Assembly: GCA_029982105.1 (NCBI GenBank)
Contig: JARRCQ010000113.1
Span: forward strand, 1 to 6,064
Length of the DNA stretch: 6,064 nt
From: Candidatus Atribacteria bacterium
GTDB lineage: Bacteria; Atribacterota; Atribacteria; Atribacterales; Caldatribacteriaceae
Reading direction: 5' to 3'
Positions within the stretch are counted from its first letter, which is position 1; every line of letters begins with the position of its first letter. Below the pieces are notes generated by a model, which saw only the letters and a list, made by a program, of their open reading frames with translations, was not told the DNA's origin and searched no databases. The position numbers and the translations under genes were made by a program. Below, one piece after another: positions 1 through 5,402 of this stretch.

Positions 1-1259
1 TCCCTGATTTACCCCGTCCTTTGGACCCTCCTCTCAACCCTGTTACTAAAGAACCGGCTAAACCGGAGGATTTTTTACCCATTTTCCCTCCCAGCTTGAT
101 TGAACAGGAAATGAGTGGAGAGAGGTTTATAGATATTCCGGGAGAGATTCTGGATATTTATTCTCTATGGCGTCCCACTCCTCTTGTTAGAGCTCGGCGT
201 CTGGAGCAGGCTCTCAAGACTCCTGCCCGTATTTATTATAAATATGAAGGAGTAAGCCCAGCAGGGAGCCATAAACCTAATACTGCTGTGCCTCAAGTTT
301 ATTATAATAAAAAAGATGGGACGAAGAGATTAACTACTGAAACTGGTGCTGGTCAGTGGGGCTCAGCTCTGGCAATGGCTTGTCAGTTTTTCGGTTTGGA
401 ATGCACCATTTATATGGTACGAGTGAGTTATGAACAAAAGCCCTACCGGCGAGTTTTGATGCAGACTTGGGGAGGAGAGGTTTATTCCAGTCCCAGTTCC
501 CGAACTAAAATAGGCAGAGAAGTGTTAGCTAAAGACGCTAACTCCTTAGGAAGCTTAGGAATAGCTATCAGTGAAGCTATTGAAGATGCTGTTTCTACTC
601 CTCATTCTAAATATAGTTTAGGTAGCGTGCTTAACCATGTACTGTTACACCAGACCATTGTGGGAGAAGAAGCTAAGCTGCAGTTGGAAAAAGCAGGGGA
701 GAAATACCCTGATATTATTATCGGTTGTGTGGGAGGAGGAAGCAACTTTGGAGGCATTGTTTTTCCTTTTATGCGAGATAAATTAAAAGGGGAAAAGGAT
801 TTTCGAGCTATTGCTGTAGAGCCAGTAGCCTGTTCTTCCTTTTTGCGAGGGAAATATGAATACGACTATGCTGATGTAGCACGTACCACTCCTCTTTTGA
901 GAATGTATACTTTAGGGCATGATTTTATGCCTCCTGGAATTCATGCTGGAGGATTAAGATATCATGGTATGTCGCCTATCCTGAGCCTGCTTTATAATAC
1001 AGGGTTTTTGGAAGCTCAATCTTACCAACAAAAGGAAATTTTTGAGGCTGCTCTACTTTTTGCTCGTAGCGAAGGGTTGGTGGTAGCTCCGGAAAGCGCT
1101 CATGCCATAAAATCAGTTATAGAAGAAGCTAAAAAATGTGCTGAAAAAGGAGAAGAAAAAGTAATTCTATTTAATTTAAGTGGTCACGGCTTTTTAGATT
1201 TAGGAGCTTATGACCTCTACATTAATCAAGGTCTCCCTGACATAAACCACGAATCATAA
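1..1259 (+). CDS. trpB: TrpB2-type tryptophan synthase beta chain (5'-truncated)
   Basis: PLP-dependent beta-replacement enzyme that joins indole and L-serine to give tryptophan in the cytoplasm. The long TrpB2 form is identified by the N-terminal stretch [19 protein letters not shown], then [38 protein letters not shown] and [11 protein letters not shown]. The PLP-binding lysine of GSHKPN is the codon at 273-275, and the glycine-rich phosphate loop GGGSN is at 732-746. The C-terminal LSGHGFLDL and the stop at 1257-1259 are intact. The frame stays open to base 3 and reads [13 protein letters not shown], which matches the family N-terminus, so the TTG at 21 is internal and the true start lies off the window. 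About 420 residues are present, against my recollection of 430-450 for the family. No trpA or other trp gene is visible. TrpB2 enzymes often stand alone and may salvage indole; that role is inference. The family call is very secure. Confidence 0.95.
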   Translation, partial: PDLPRPLDPPLNPVTKEPAKPEDFLPIFPPSLIEQEMSGERFIDIPGEILDIYSLWRPTPLVRARRLEQALKTPARIYYKYEGVSPAGSHKPNTAVPQVYYNKKDGTKRLTTETGAGQWGSALAMACQFFGLECTIYMVRVSYEQKPYRRVLMQTWGGEVYSSPSSRTKIGREVLAKDANSLGSLGIAISEAIEDAVSTPHSKYSLGSVLNHVLLHQTIVGEEAKLQLEKAGEKYPDIIIGCVGGGSNFGGIVFPFMRDKLKGEKDFRAIAVEPVACSSFLRGKYEYDYADVARTTPLLRMYTLGHDFMPPGIHAGGLRYHGMSPILSLLYNTGFLEAQSYQQKEIFEAALLFARSEGLVVAPESAHAIKSVIEEAKKCAEKGEEKVILFNLSGHGFLDLGAYDLYINQGLPDINHES

Positions 1260-1268
1260 AAAAACCAA

Positions 1269-1314
1269 TCTCTTCCCCAGAAGAGGTTCTCTGTACTCTC
1301 TTCTGGGGAAGAGA
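1269..1314. terminator. Perfect 17-bp hairpin after trpB2
   Basis: The left arm 1269-1285 (TCTCTTCCCCAGAAGAG) and right arm 1298-1314 are exact reverse complements, with a 12-nt loop. On the + strand the stem is followed by AAAAGCAAG, not by a T run. On the - strand it is followed after four bases by seven T (complement of the A run at 1258-1264). It therefore looks more like a terminator for leftward, antisense transcription, or a 3'-end stabilising stem for the trpB2 mRNA, than a classical rightward terminator. The hairpin is plainly seen; its function is inferred. Confidence 0.6.
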
Positions 1315-1410
1315 AAAGCAAGATAGAGCCAATTTTTAATATCTTTGGAAACTGGCCTAAAATTATTTAGTCTTTCTTGTTCTATTTCCTGTTCTTTATT
1401 TTTTTGGGGT

Positions 1411-1439
1411 ACTGAGGAAGATGTTTTTGCTTCCTCAGT
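1411..1439 (+). terminator. Probable rightward terminator in the trpB2 downstream gap
   Basis: The arms ACTGAGGAAG (1411-1420) and CTTCCTCAGT (1430-1439) pair perfectly over 10 bp with a 9-nt loop. The T-rich tract GGTCTTTGCTTTTAATCTTTT follows at about 1440-1460. The T run is broken by other bases, so efficiency may be modest. It is the best candidate for the rightward end of the trpB2 transcript. Confidence 0.5.
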
Positions 1440-1480
1440 GGTCTTTGCTTTTAATCTTTTGTACCTTTGCTTTTGGGGGT

Positions 1481-1507
1481 TATAAGGGGGGTGTTTTCCC
1501 CCTTATA
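1481..1507 (+). other. GC-clamped hairpin upstream of the flavodoxin-like gene
   Basis: The arms TATAAGGGGG (1481-1490) and CCCCCTTATA (1498-1507) form a perfect 10-bp stem with the 7-nt loop GTGTTTT. Outer T-G and G-T wobbles could extend it. Only AGTTTATG follows, so it is a weak terminator at best. It may be a second terminator in tandem with 1411-1439, or a leader or operator element for the gene starting at 1578. The rest of the 1260-1577 gap shows no ORF, tRNA or recognisable RNA gene. Confidence 0.45.
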
Positions 1508-1577
1508 GTTTATGATATATAAAAGGTTTTAAAGTTTCTCAAAATCTTATATAATATATAAGGAGGTGAATAGATTT

Positions 1578-1985
1578 TTGCGAGTAGCTTTTGTTCATAG
1601 TAGCAAAGATAAACGTATAGGTAGCTTGACCCGTTATATGGTCAGTCTTTTTGAAAAGGAAGGTTGCACGGTAAAAGTTATCGAAACGGAGAATACTACT
1701 TCTCCGGTTAGTTTGCGTCCTTTTGATTTGATATTTGTTGGTTCTCAGGTTTTAAGTTTATGGGGAGGCAAAATATCTTCGGAGGTGATAACTTTTTTGC
1801 AAGGAGCAAGTGGAATGGAAGGTAAAAGGGCGGTAGCTTACGTTCGCCCTAATCTATTTGGGAACGATAAGGCCTTAAAAAGGTTGATGTCTAATATGGA
1901 ATCTCAGGGGGCCTTCGTAATAGATTTTGAGGTTCTAAAGAGTGAGAAAGAAGCAAGAGATTTGGTTAATAGACACCTAAAGTAA
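1578..1985 (+). CDS. Flavodoxin-fold-like protein
   Basis: A protein of 135 residues with the alternating beta/alpha pattern of short flavodoxin-like proteins. Strand MRVAFVHSS is followed by helix SLTRYMVSLFEKEG, strand CTVKVIE, then RPFDLIFVGSQVLSLWGGKISSEVITFL, which resembles the 'YDLIGVGSPVW...GK' segment of flavodoxins. Next come GKRAVAYVRPN and a late GAFVIDFEVL strand. The usual FMN phosphate loop (T/S-x-T-G-N-T) is replaced by HSSKDKRIGS, so flavin binding is uncertain. The frame extends to a GTG at 1566, but that codon lies inside the ribosome binding site AGGAGGTGA (1561-1569). TTG 1578 sits 8 nt after that site and gives a natural flavodoxin N-terminus, so I chose it. A second small gene follows after 28 nt, suggesting a two-gene unit. 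Fold assignment is moderate; function is unknown and redox or scaffold roles are only guesses. Confidence 0.7.
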   Translation: MRVAFVHSSKDKRIGSLTRYMVSLFEKEGCTVKVIETENTTSPVSLRPFDLIFVGSQVLSLWGGKISSEVITFLQGASGMEGKRAVAYVRPNLFGNDKALKRLMSNMESQGAFVIDFEVLKSEKEARDLVNRHLK

Positions 1986-2013
1986 TAAAAGGTAATAAAA
2001 GGAGGTGAAGGTT

Positions 2014-2223
2014 GTGGAAGAGAAAGAAAGAGAGAGAGCTCGAGAGATGTTCGAAGAGGTAATTTTTAAACCTATGGAAAGAGTTTTAAGCCCCTTTCTC
2101 AACGAGGAAGCTCGTGAGCATCTTTCTCAGGCCAGGATAGAAGTGCTGAAAGCTATGCGCTCTTTTTTAGATGCAGAAATAGAGCAAACAAATAAGACAG
2201 AAAAGAAAACTTCGGAATCTTGA
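2014..2223 (+). CDS. Small charged helical protein of unknown function
   Basis: I do not recognise this 69-residue protein. It is rich in Glu, Arg and Lys, has no membrane segment, signal peptide or cysteine pair, and looks almost wholly helical. The segments EEKERERAREMFEEVIFKPMERVLSPF and NEEAREHLSQARIEVLKAMRSFLDAEIEQ could form two amphipathic helices joined at a Pro/Phe turn, followed by a disordered Lys/Ser/Thr tail. The frame reaches back to GTG 2005, but that codon is inside the ribosome binding site AAGGAGGTGA (1999-2008). GTG 2014 is 5 nt beyond that site and is the better start. The strong site and tight spacing after the flavodoxin-like gene argue that it is real and co-transcribed. 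It could be a partner or adaptor of that protein; this is inference from position only. Confidence 0.65.
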   Translation: MEEKERERAREMFEEVIFKPMERVLSPFLNEEAREHLSQARIEVLKAMRSFLDAEIEQTNKTEKKTSES

Positions 2224-2245
2224 AAACAAAACATTGGCACTTTAA

Positions 2246-2274
2246 TTGACAGATAGAGAGAAAAAACTTATAAT
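2246..2274 (+). promoter_or_regulatory. Consensus sigma-70-type promoter for secE-nusG-ribosomal operon
   Basis: TTGACA at 2246-2251 and TATAAT at 2269-2274 are exact matches to both consensus hexamers with the ideal 17-bp spacer. Transcription should begin near 2281, giving a leader of about 50 nt before the secE start at 2332. Such a strong promoter suits a ribosomal-protein operon. Confidence 0.88.
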
Positions 2275-2301
2275 TCCTCCGTGTCTTTAGCTGGAGGAAT
2301 T
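2272..2301 (+). terminator. Hairpin overlapping the secE promoter -10 box, probable upstream terminator
   Basis: AATTCCTCC (2272-2280) pairs perfectly with GGAGGAATT (2293-2301) around a 12-nt loop and is followed by TGATTTTCCC, a short T-rich stretch. Its left arm shares bases with the -10 box. Transcripts from the 2246 promoter start near 2281 and so lack the left arm. Only read-through RNA from the 1578-2223 unit can fold it. It probably ends that unit just where the next one begins. The T run is weak, so termination is inferred. Confidence 0.5.
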
Positions 2302-2331
2302 TGATTTTCCCTAAAAGGGTAAGAAGGATAG

Positions 2332-2535
2332 GTGAAAAGGTTGGGTAAATGGTTTCGCTCCCTAAGACAGTATTTTCGTGATGCTTGGAATGAATTACGT
2401 AAAGTAACCTGGCCGAGTAGAAAAGAACTCTGGAATAGTACTTTAACTGTACTGGTAGTAATTGGATTAGCAGGAGTGTTTTTAGGAGCAGTGGATTTAT
2501 TACTAACTTTTTTAGTAAATCTCTATTTAAGGTGA
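2332..2535 (+). CDS. secE: Protein translocase subunit SecE
   Basis: Essential subunit of the SecYEG channel that clamps SecY in the cytoplasmic membrane. The 67-residue protein has the short single-span architecture common outside the enterobacteria. A basic amphipathic helix (residues 1-25) is followed by the signature ELRKVTWPSRKEL (21-33) and one membrane span at about 36-62 (LTVLVVIGLAGVFLGAVDLL). The GTG start follows AGAAGG (2322-2327) with only 4 nt spacing, somewhat short; TTG 2341 would remove conserved-looking basic residues and is less likely. It is the first gene after the consensus promoter at 2246-2274 and lies directly ahead of nusG, the order found in most bacteria. rpmG and tRNA-Trp, frequent upstream neighbours, are absent here. 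Confidence 0.95.
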   Translation: MKRLGKWFRSLRQYFRDAWNELRKVTWPSRKELWNSTLTVLVVIGLAGVFLGAVDLLLTFLVNLYLR

Positions 2536-2542
2536 TGGATTG

Positions 2543-3082
2543 GTGAGCGAAGGAGAAATGTCGAAACAATGGTATGTGGTTCACACATTAGCAGGTAGTG
2601 AACACAAGGTAAAAGCTAACCTGGAGCGAAGAATTAATTCTATGGGTATGCAAGACCAGATTTTTCGGGTAGTAGTTCCTATGGAAGAAGCAATAGAGGT
2701 GAAGAGGGGAAAAAAGAGATTTACCAAGAAGAAAGTCTTTCCGGGATATGTTATGGTGGAGATGGTTATGAATGATCGTTCTTGGTATGTGGTGCGTAAC
2801 ACTCCAGGGGTCACTGGTTTTGTGGGTTCAGGTATGAAACCTGAGCCTTTAAATGAAGAAGAAGTTAATGTCATTTTACGCCAAACTGGGGTAGAAAAAG
2901 GGGTTCCTCGTCTGGATGTGGAAAAAGGAGCAATGGTAAAAGTAATCGCTGGTCCCTTTTTGAACTATACTGGAGCTGTGGAAAGCGTGGACCAGGAAAA
3001 AGGTAAAATGACTGTACTTCTCTCTATTTTTGGTCGAGAAACACCAGTGGAATTGGATTTTTCCGATGTTGAAAAACTGTAA
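2543..3082 (+). CDS. nusG: Transcription termination/antitermination factor NusG
   Basis: NusG binds the clamp of RNA polymerase through its NGN domain and links it to Rho or to ribosomal protein S10 through its KOW domain. The NGN domain runs from KQWYVVHTLAGSEHKVKANLERR through the FPGY motif (about 66-69) to NTPGVTGFVG. The KOW domain is about 129-157 (GAMVKVIAGPFLNYTGAVESV), ending in VELDFSDVEKL. The length (about 179 residues) is normal. The start is ambiguous. GTG 2543 lies 6 nt after GGTGAT (2531-2536), which overlaps the secE stop and would couple the two genes. ATG 2558 gives the usual family N-terminus MSKQWYVVHT, but its nearest AGGAG ends only 2 nt upstream. TTG 2540 is also in frame but closer to the binding site. 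Identity is certain; the exact start is not. Confidence 0.96.
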   Translation: MSEGEMSKQWYVVHTLAGSEHKVKANLERRINSMGMQDQIFRVVVPMEEAIEVKRGKKRFTKKKVFPGYVMVEMVMNDRSWYVVRNTPGVTGFVGSGMKPEPLNEEEVNVILRQTGVEKGVPRLDVEKGAMVKVIAGPFLNYTGAVESVDQEKGKMTVLLSIFGRETPVELDFSDVEKL

Positions 3083-3100
3083 AGAGGTGGCAGAGAAAAA

Positions 3101-3529
3101 ATGGCGAAAAAAGTAGTTGCAGTGGTGAAATTACAAATCCCAGGAGGAATGGCTACTCCTGCTCCTCCGGTTGGTCCAGCGTTAGGTCAACATGGGGTTA
3201 ATATAATGGAGTTTTGTAAAGCTTTTAATGCTGCTACAGAGAAAGACCGAGGAGTATTAACTCCAGTAGAAATTACCATATATGGAGACCGCTCTTTCAC
3301 TTTTGTATGTAAAACTCCTCCTGCTTCTTTTTTGATTAAACAGGCTTTAGGAATAGAAAAAGGTTCGGGAGAGCCCAATCGGGTAAAAGTAGGTAAAATC
3401 CCTCGTTCTAAGATTCGGGAAATTGCTGAGAAAAAGATGCCTGACCTTAACGCTAATGACTTGGAAGGAGCAGCTAAAATTATAGAGGGGACAGCCAGAA
3501 GTATGGGAGTAGAAGTCACAGAAGGCTGA
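3101..3529 (+). CDS. rplK: 50S ribosomal protein L11
   Basis: L11 binds the GTPase-associated region of 23S rRNA at the stalk base and helps translation factors work there. At 142 residues it matches the family length. The N-terminal domain carries the proline-rich [21 protein letters not shown] segment (18-38), whose prolines line the thiostrepton and micrococcin site in characterised L11 proteins. The C-terminal rRNA-binding domain spans about 70-140, with [14 protein letters not shown] and the late [22 protein letters not shown] helix. ATG 3101 follows the ribosome binding site AGAGGTGG (3083-3090) by 10 nt and lies 18 nt after the nusG stop, consistent with one operon. No anomalies are seen. 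Confidence 0.98.
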   Translation: MAKKVVAVVKLQIPGGMATPAPPVGPALGQHGVNIMEFCKAFNAATEKDRGVLTPVEITIYGDRSFTFVCKTPPASFLIKQALGIEKGSGEPNRVKVGKIPRSKIREIAEKKMPDLNANDLEGAAKIIEGTARSMGVEVTEG

Positions 3530-3545
3530 TAGGGAGGAATGGAAA

Positions 3546-4262
3546 ATGGCAGACAGAGGTAAAAGATATTTAACTGTTAAAAGTAAAGTAGAAGCAGGAA
3601 AACTGTATGATCCAGAGATGGCTATGAATCTTGTGAAGGAGATAGCCAATGCTCGCTTTGATGAAACAATAGAAGTAGCTATAAATTTGGGAATTGATCC
3701 TAAACAATCTGACCAACAGGTACGAGGTGCGGTTTCTCTTCCTCACGGAGTGGGCAAAACTGTGCGAGTTTTAGTTTTTGCTCAAGGAGAAAAAGCTAAA
3801 GAAGCCCAAGAAGCAGGGGCTGATTACGTAGGAGGAGAAGAGCTGGTAGATAAAATCCAGGGCGGTTGGTTAGAGTTTGATGCTGCAGTGGCCACCCCGG
3901 ATATGATGAGAGTGGTGGGAAAACTAGGTAAAGTTTTAGGGCCTCGAGGTTTGATGCCTAATGCTAAAACTGGGACGGTAACTTTTGATATAGGGCAGGC
4001 GGTGAAGGAGATAAAGGCCGGACGAATAGAGATTCGCAACGATCGTTATGGTAACGTTCATGCTCCTATAGGAAAAGCTTCTTTCCCCGTAGAGCAATTG
4101 TTAGATAATTTTTATGCTCTTTTAGATACAATAGTGCGCTTAAAACCAGCTACTGCCCGAGGGCGGTATATTAAAAAGATAGTTGTTTCTTCTACTATGG
4201 GGCCAGGTATACCTATAGATCCCAACTTAGTTTTAGGGCGTTTGGAAAAGAGGGTGGCGTAA
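3546..4262 (+). CDS. rplA: 50S ribosomal protein L1
   Basis: L1 forms the mobile L1 stalk of the large subunit near the E site and in many bacteria represses its own L11-L1 message. The 238-residue protein is slightly longer than the usual 225-235. Conserved blocks are [17 protein letters not shown] (45-61), [15 protein letters not shown] (65-79), [20 protein letters not shown] (124-143), the family signature, and [19 protein letters not shown] (159-177). The C-terminus ends in [12 protein letters not shown] plus a short [11 protein letters not shown] tail, which accounts for the extra length. ATG 3546 follows the strong site GGGAGG (3532-3537) by 8 nt and begins 16 nt after the rplK stop. 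I did not find an evident L1-binding mimic in the short rplK leader. Confidence 0.98.
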   Translation: MADRGKRYLTVKSKVEAGKLYDPEMAMNLVKEIANARFDETIEVAINLGIDPKQSDQQVRGAVSLPHGVGKTVRVLVFAQGEKAKEAQEAGADYVGGEELVDKIQGGWLEFDAAVATPDMMRVVGKLGKVLGPRGLMPNAKTGTVTFDIGQAVKEIKAGRIEIRNDRYGNVHAPIGKASFPVEQLLDNFYALLDTIVRLKPATARGRYIKKIVVSSTMGPGIPIDPNLVLGRLEKRVA

Positions 4263-4454
4263 AATCCCGTAAAATTAAATTTGAATATAGCCTGAGAACT
4301 GGGGGCTTGAGGCTTAAACATCCTGGGGAGGCAGAGTTAAGAAGCTTTTCTCCTGCAACCTTAGTAGGGTTCATAAGAAAAGTGTTGTTGAACATTGAAG
4401 AAAAAGACTCTTCCTCAGAAGAGTCTTTTTTTATGGGAAGGAGGTAGGTATTTC
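4263..4454 (+). promoter_or_regulatory. L10 leader (autoregulatory attenuator of rplJ-rplL)
   Basis: This 192-nt gap between rplA and rplJ has the features of a ribosomal L10 leader. The segment GAGGCTTAAACATCCTGG (about 4309-4326) followed by GGAGGC closely resembles the conserved core that L10 or L10-L12 binds (as I recall it, CUUAA...UCCUGCCGAGG in E. coli and B. subtilis). GCCT (4290-4293) can close the element by pairing with AGGC (4329-4332), leaving GAGAAC as a plausible kink-turn bulge. An intrinsic terminator (4401-4432) stands between this element and the rplJ ribosome binding site. TTTTCT (4346-4351) can pair with AGAAAA (4399-4404), and AGAGTT (4333-4338) with GACTCT (4406-4411); both would disrupt the terminator and are candidate anti-terminators. 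Expected logic: excess L10 favours termination. The class is well known; pairings are by eye. Confidence 0.82.
4401..4432 (+). terminator. Attenuator terminator in the rplJ leader
   Basis: AAAAAGACTCTTC (4401-4413) and GAAGAGTCTTTTT (4418-4430) form a perfect 13-bp stem with a CTCA tetraloop, ending in seven T (4426-4432). This is a canonical intrinsic terminator. It ends only 5 nt before the AAGGAGGT ribosome binding site of rplJ, so it is placed to gate rplJ-rplL transcription. Confidence 0.92.
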
Positions 4455-4985
4455 TTGCAAAAAGCAGAAAAAGAAAAAATCTGGCAAGAAGTTGGCGAAA
4501 AACTGCAAAAAAGCCAAGCAGTGTTTGTAATTAATTACCAGGGAATTAAAGTAGAAGACATAAACGAGCTGCGTCGGAGCTTAAAAGATGCTCAGGGGGA
4601 AATGAAAGTAATTAAAAACACCTTAGCTCGTATTGCCCTGGATAAGGCAGGCATTCCTTACGATGATGAGCTCTTAAAGGGGCAAAATGCCTTTGCTTTT
4701 TCTTACCTGGACGCGGTGCAAATAGCGAAATTATTGTCTGATGCTGGTAAAAAATTACCCCAATTGCAGATCAAGGGAGGTTGGCTCAATTGTAGTCCCT
4801 TGAAGCCGGAAGAAGTTAAACGTTTGGCTGAACTTCCCTCTCGAGAACAGTTAATTGCTCAGGTAGTGGGGGGAATGAAAGCTCCTATTGCTGGTTTGGT
4901 GGGAGTTTTGCAAGGATTGTTGCGAAACTTGGTGGGAGTTTTACACGCTATTGAAGAGAAAAAGAACACTCAGAAGGAGGATTAA
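4455..4985 (+). CDS. rplJ: 50S ribosomal protein L10
   Basis: L10 anchors the L7/L12 dimers to the stalk base of the large subunit and, with L12, represses its own operon through the leader RNA. The 176-residue product has the expected length. The N-terminal rRNA-binding domain contains [21 protein letters not shown] (20-40) and the signature [13 protein letters not shown] (50-62). The C-terminal helix, about 131-167 ([10 protein letters not shown]...[16 protein letters not shown]), is the L12 docking helix. An open frame begins at TTG 4395, but it would translate through the attenuator hairpin. TTG 4455 sits 9 nt after the excellent site AAGGAGGT (4438-4445) and gives a family-like N-terminus ([10 protein letters not shown]), so I chose it. 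The gene overlaps nothing and rplL begins 2 nt after its stop. Confidence 0.96.
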   Translation: MQKAEKEKIWQEVGEKLQKSQAVFVINYQGIKVEDINELRRSLKDAQGEMKVIKNTLARIALDKAGIPYDDELLKGQNAFAFSYLDAVQIAKLLSDAGKKLPQLQIKGGWLNCSPLKPEEVKRLAELPSREQLIAQVVGGMKAPIAGLVGVLQGLLRNLVGVLHAIEEKKNTQKED

Positions 4986-4987
4986 TT

Positions 4988-5365
4988 ATGACTAAAGAAG
5001 AAATCATTGAATCTATTGAGAAAATGACCGTTTTGGAGTTGGCTGAATTGGTGAAAGCTCTGGAAGAAAAGTTCGGAGTTTCAGCAGCTATGCCCGTGGC
5101 TCAGGTGGCAACAGGAGGAGCACAAGGAGCTGCTGCCCCTGAAGTAGAAGAGAAAACTGAATTTGATGTGATATTGAAAAGCGTAGGAGACCAGAAACTC
5201 CAGGTCATCAAAGAAGTGCGAGCTATTACTGGTTTGGGGTTGAAGGAAGCCAAAGATTTGGTGGATAATGCTCCTCGTCCAGTAAAAGAAGCAGTTAGTA
5301 AGCAAGAAGCAGAAGAAATTAAAGCTAAATTAGAAGCAGTAGGCGCAGAGATAGAAGTTAAATAA
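4988..5365 (+). CDS. rplL: 50S ribosomal protein L7/L12
   Basis: L7/L12 is the multi-copy stalk protein that recruits and stimulates translational GTPases. The 125-residue protein shows all three parts. An N-terminal dimerisation domain (1-32, [30 protein letters not shown]) binds L10. A flexible Ala/Gly/Val/Pro hinge (about 33-54) follows. The C-terminal domain (55-125) has [22 protein letters not shown] and [17 protein letters not shown], the factor-contact surface with its conserved Lys and Gly residues. ATG 4988 follows AAGGAGG (4974-4980) by 7 nt; this strong site inside the end of rplJ suits the higher dose of L12 needed per ribosome. The stop codon overlaps the start of the operon terminator. 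Confidence 0.98.
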   Translation: MTKEEIIESIEKMTVLELAELVKALEEKFGVSAAMPVAQVATGGAQGAAAPEVEEKTEFDVILKSVGDQKLQVIKEVRAITGLGLKEAKDLVDNAPRPVKEAVSKQEAEEIKAKLEAVGAEIEVK

Positions 5366-5392
5366 AAGAGGGGCTTCATAGCCCCTCTTTTT
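5364..5392 (+). terminator. Intrinsic terminator of the ribosomal-protein operon
   Basis: AAAAGAGGGGC (5364-5374) pairs with GCCCCTCTTTT (5381-5391) around the loop TTCATA, followed by a five-T run (5388-5392). The 11-bp stem begins within the rplL stop codon. It is a canonical strong terminator closing the secE-rplL unit. Confidence 0.93.
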
Positions 5393-5402
5393 AAAAATTA
5401 CT

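Noticed and set aside
1315..1480. A tRNA, 6S-like RNA or other structured RNA gene in the trpB2 downstream gap
   Set aside because: No cloverleaf, CCA end, or long bulged rod could be traced, and no promoter pair was found. Only the isolated hairpins are supported.
1550..1555. TATAAT just upstream of the flavodoxin-like gene as a -10 box
   Set aside because: Transcription would begin near 1562, inside the ribosome binding site at 1561-1569, and no -35 hexamer lies 16-18 bp upstream (TTTTAA at best). The AT-rich run makes chance matches likely.
2301..2348. Possible 15-codon leader peptide (TTG 2301 to TAA 2348) after GGAGG at 2293, overlapping the secE start
   Set aside because: Spacing from GGAGG to TTG is only 3 nt, the GGAGG is one arm of a hairpin, and the peptide has no run of a regulatory amino acid.
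2153..2584. Long reverse-strand open frame across the secE region
   Set aside because: It runs antisense to secE and the promoter, has no recognisable family or ribosome binding site, and is a by-product of AT-rich codons. Other reverse frames over rplK, rplA and rplL were rejected for the same reason.
4395..4454. N-terminal extension of L10 from TTG 4395
   Set aside because: It would translate the attenuator stem and lacks a ribosome binding site, and the extra 20 residues are not part of the L10 family.
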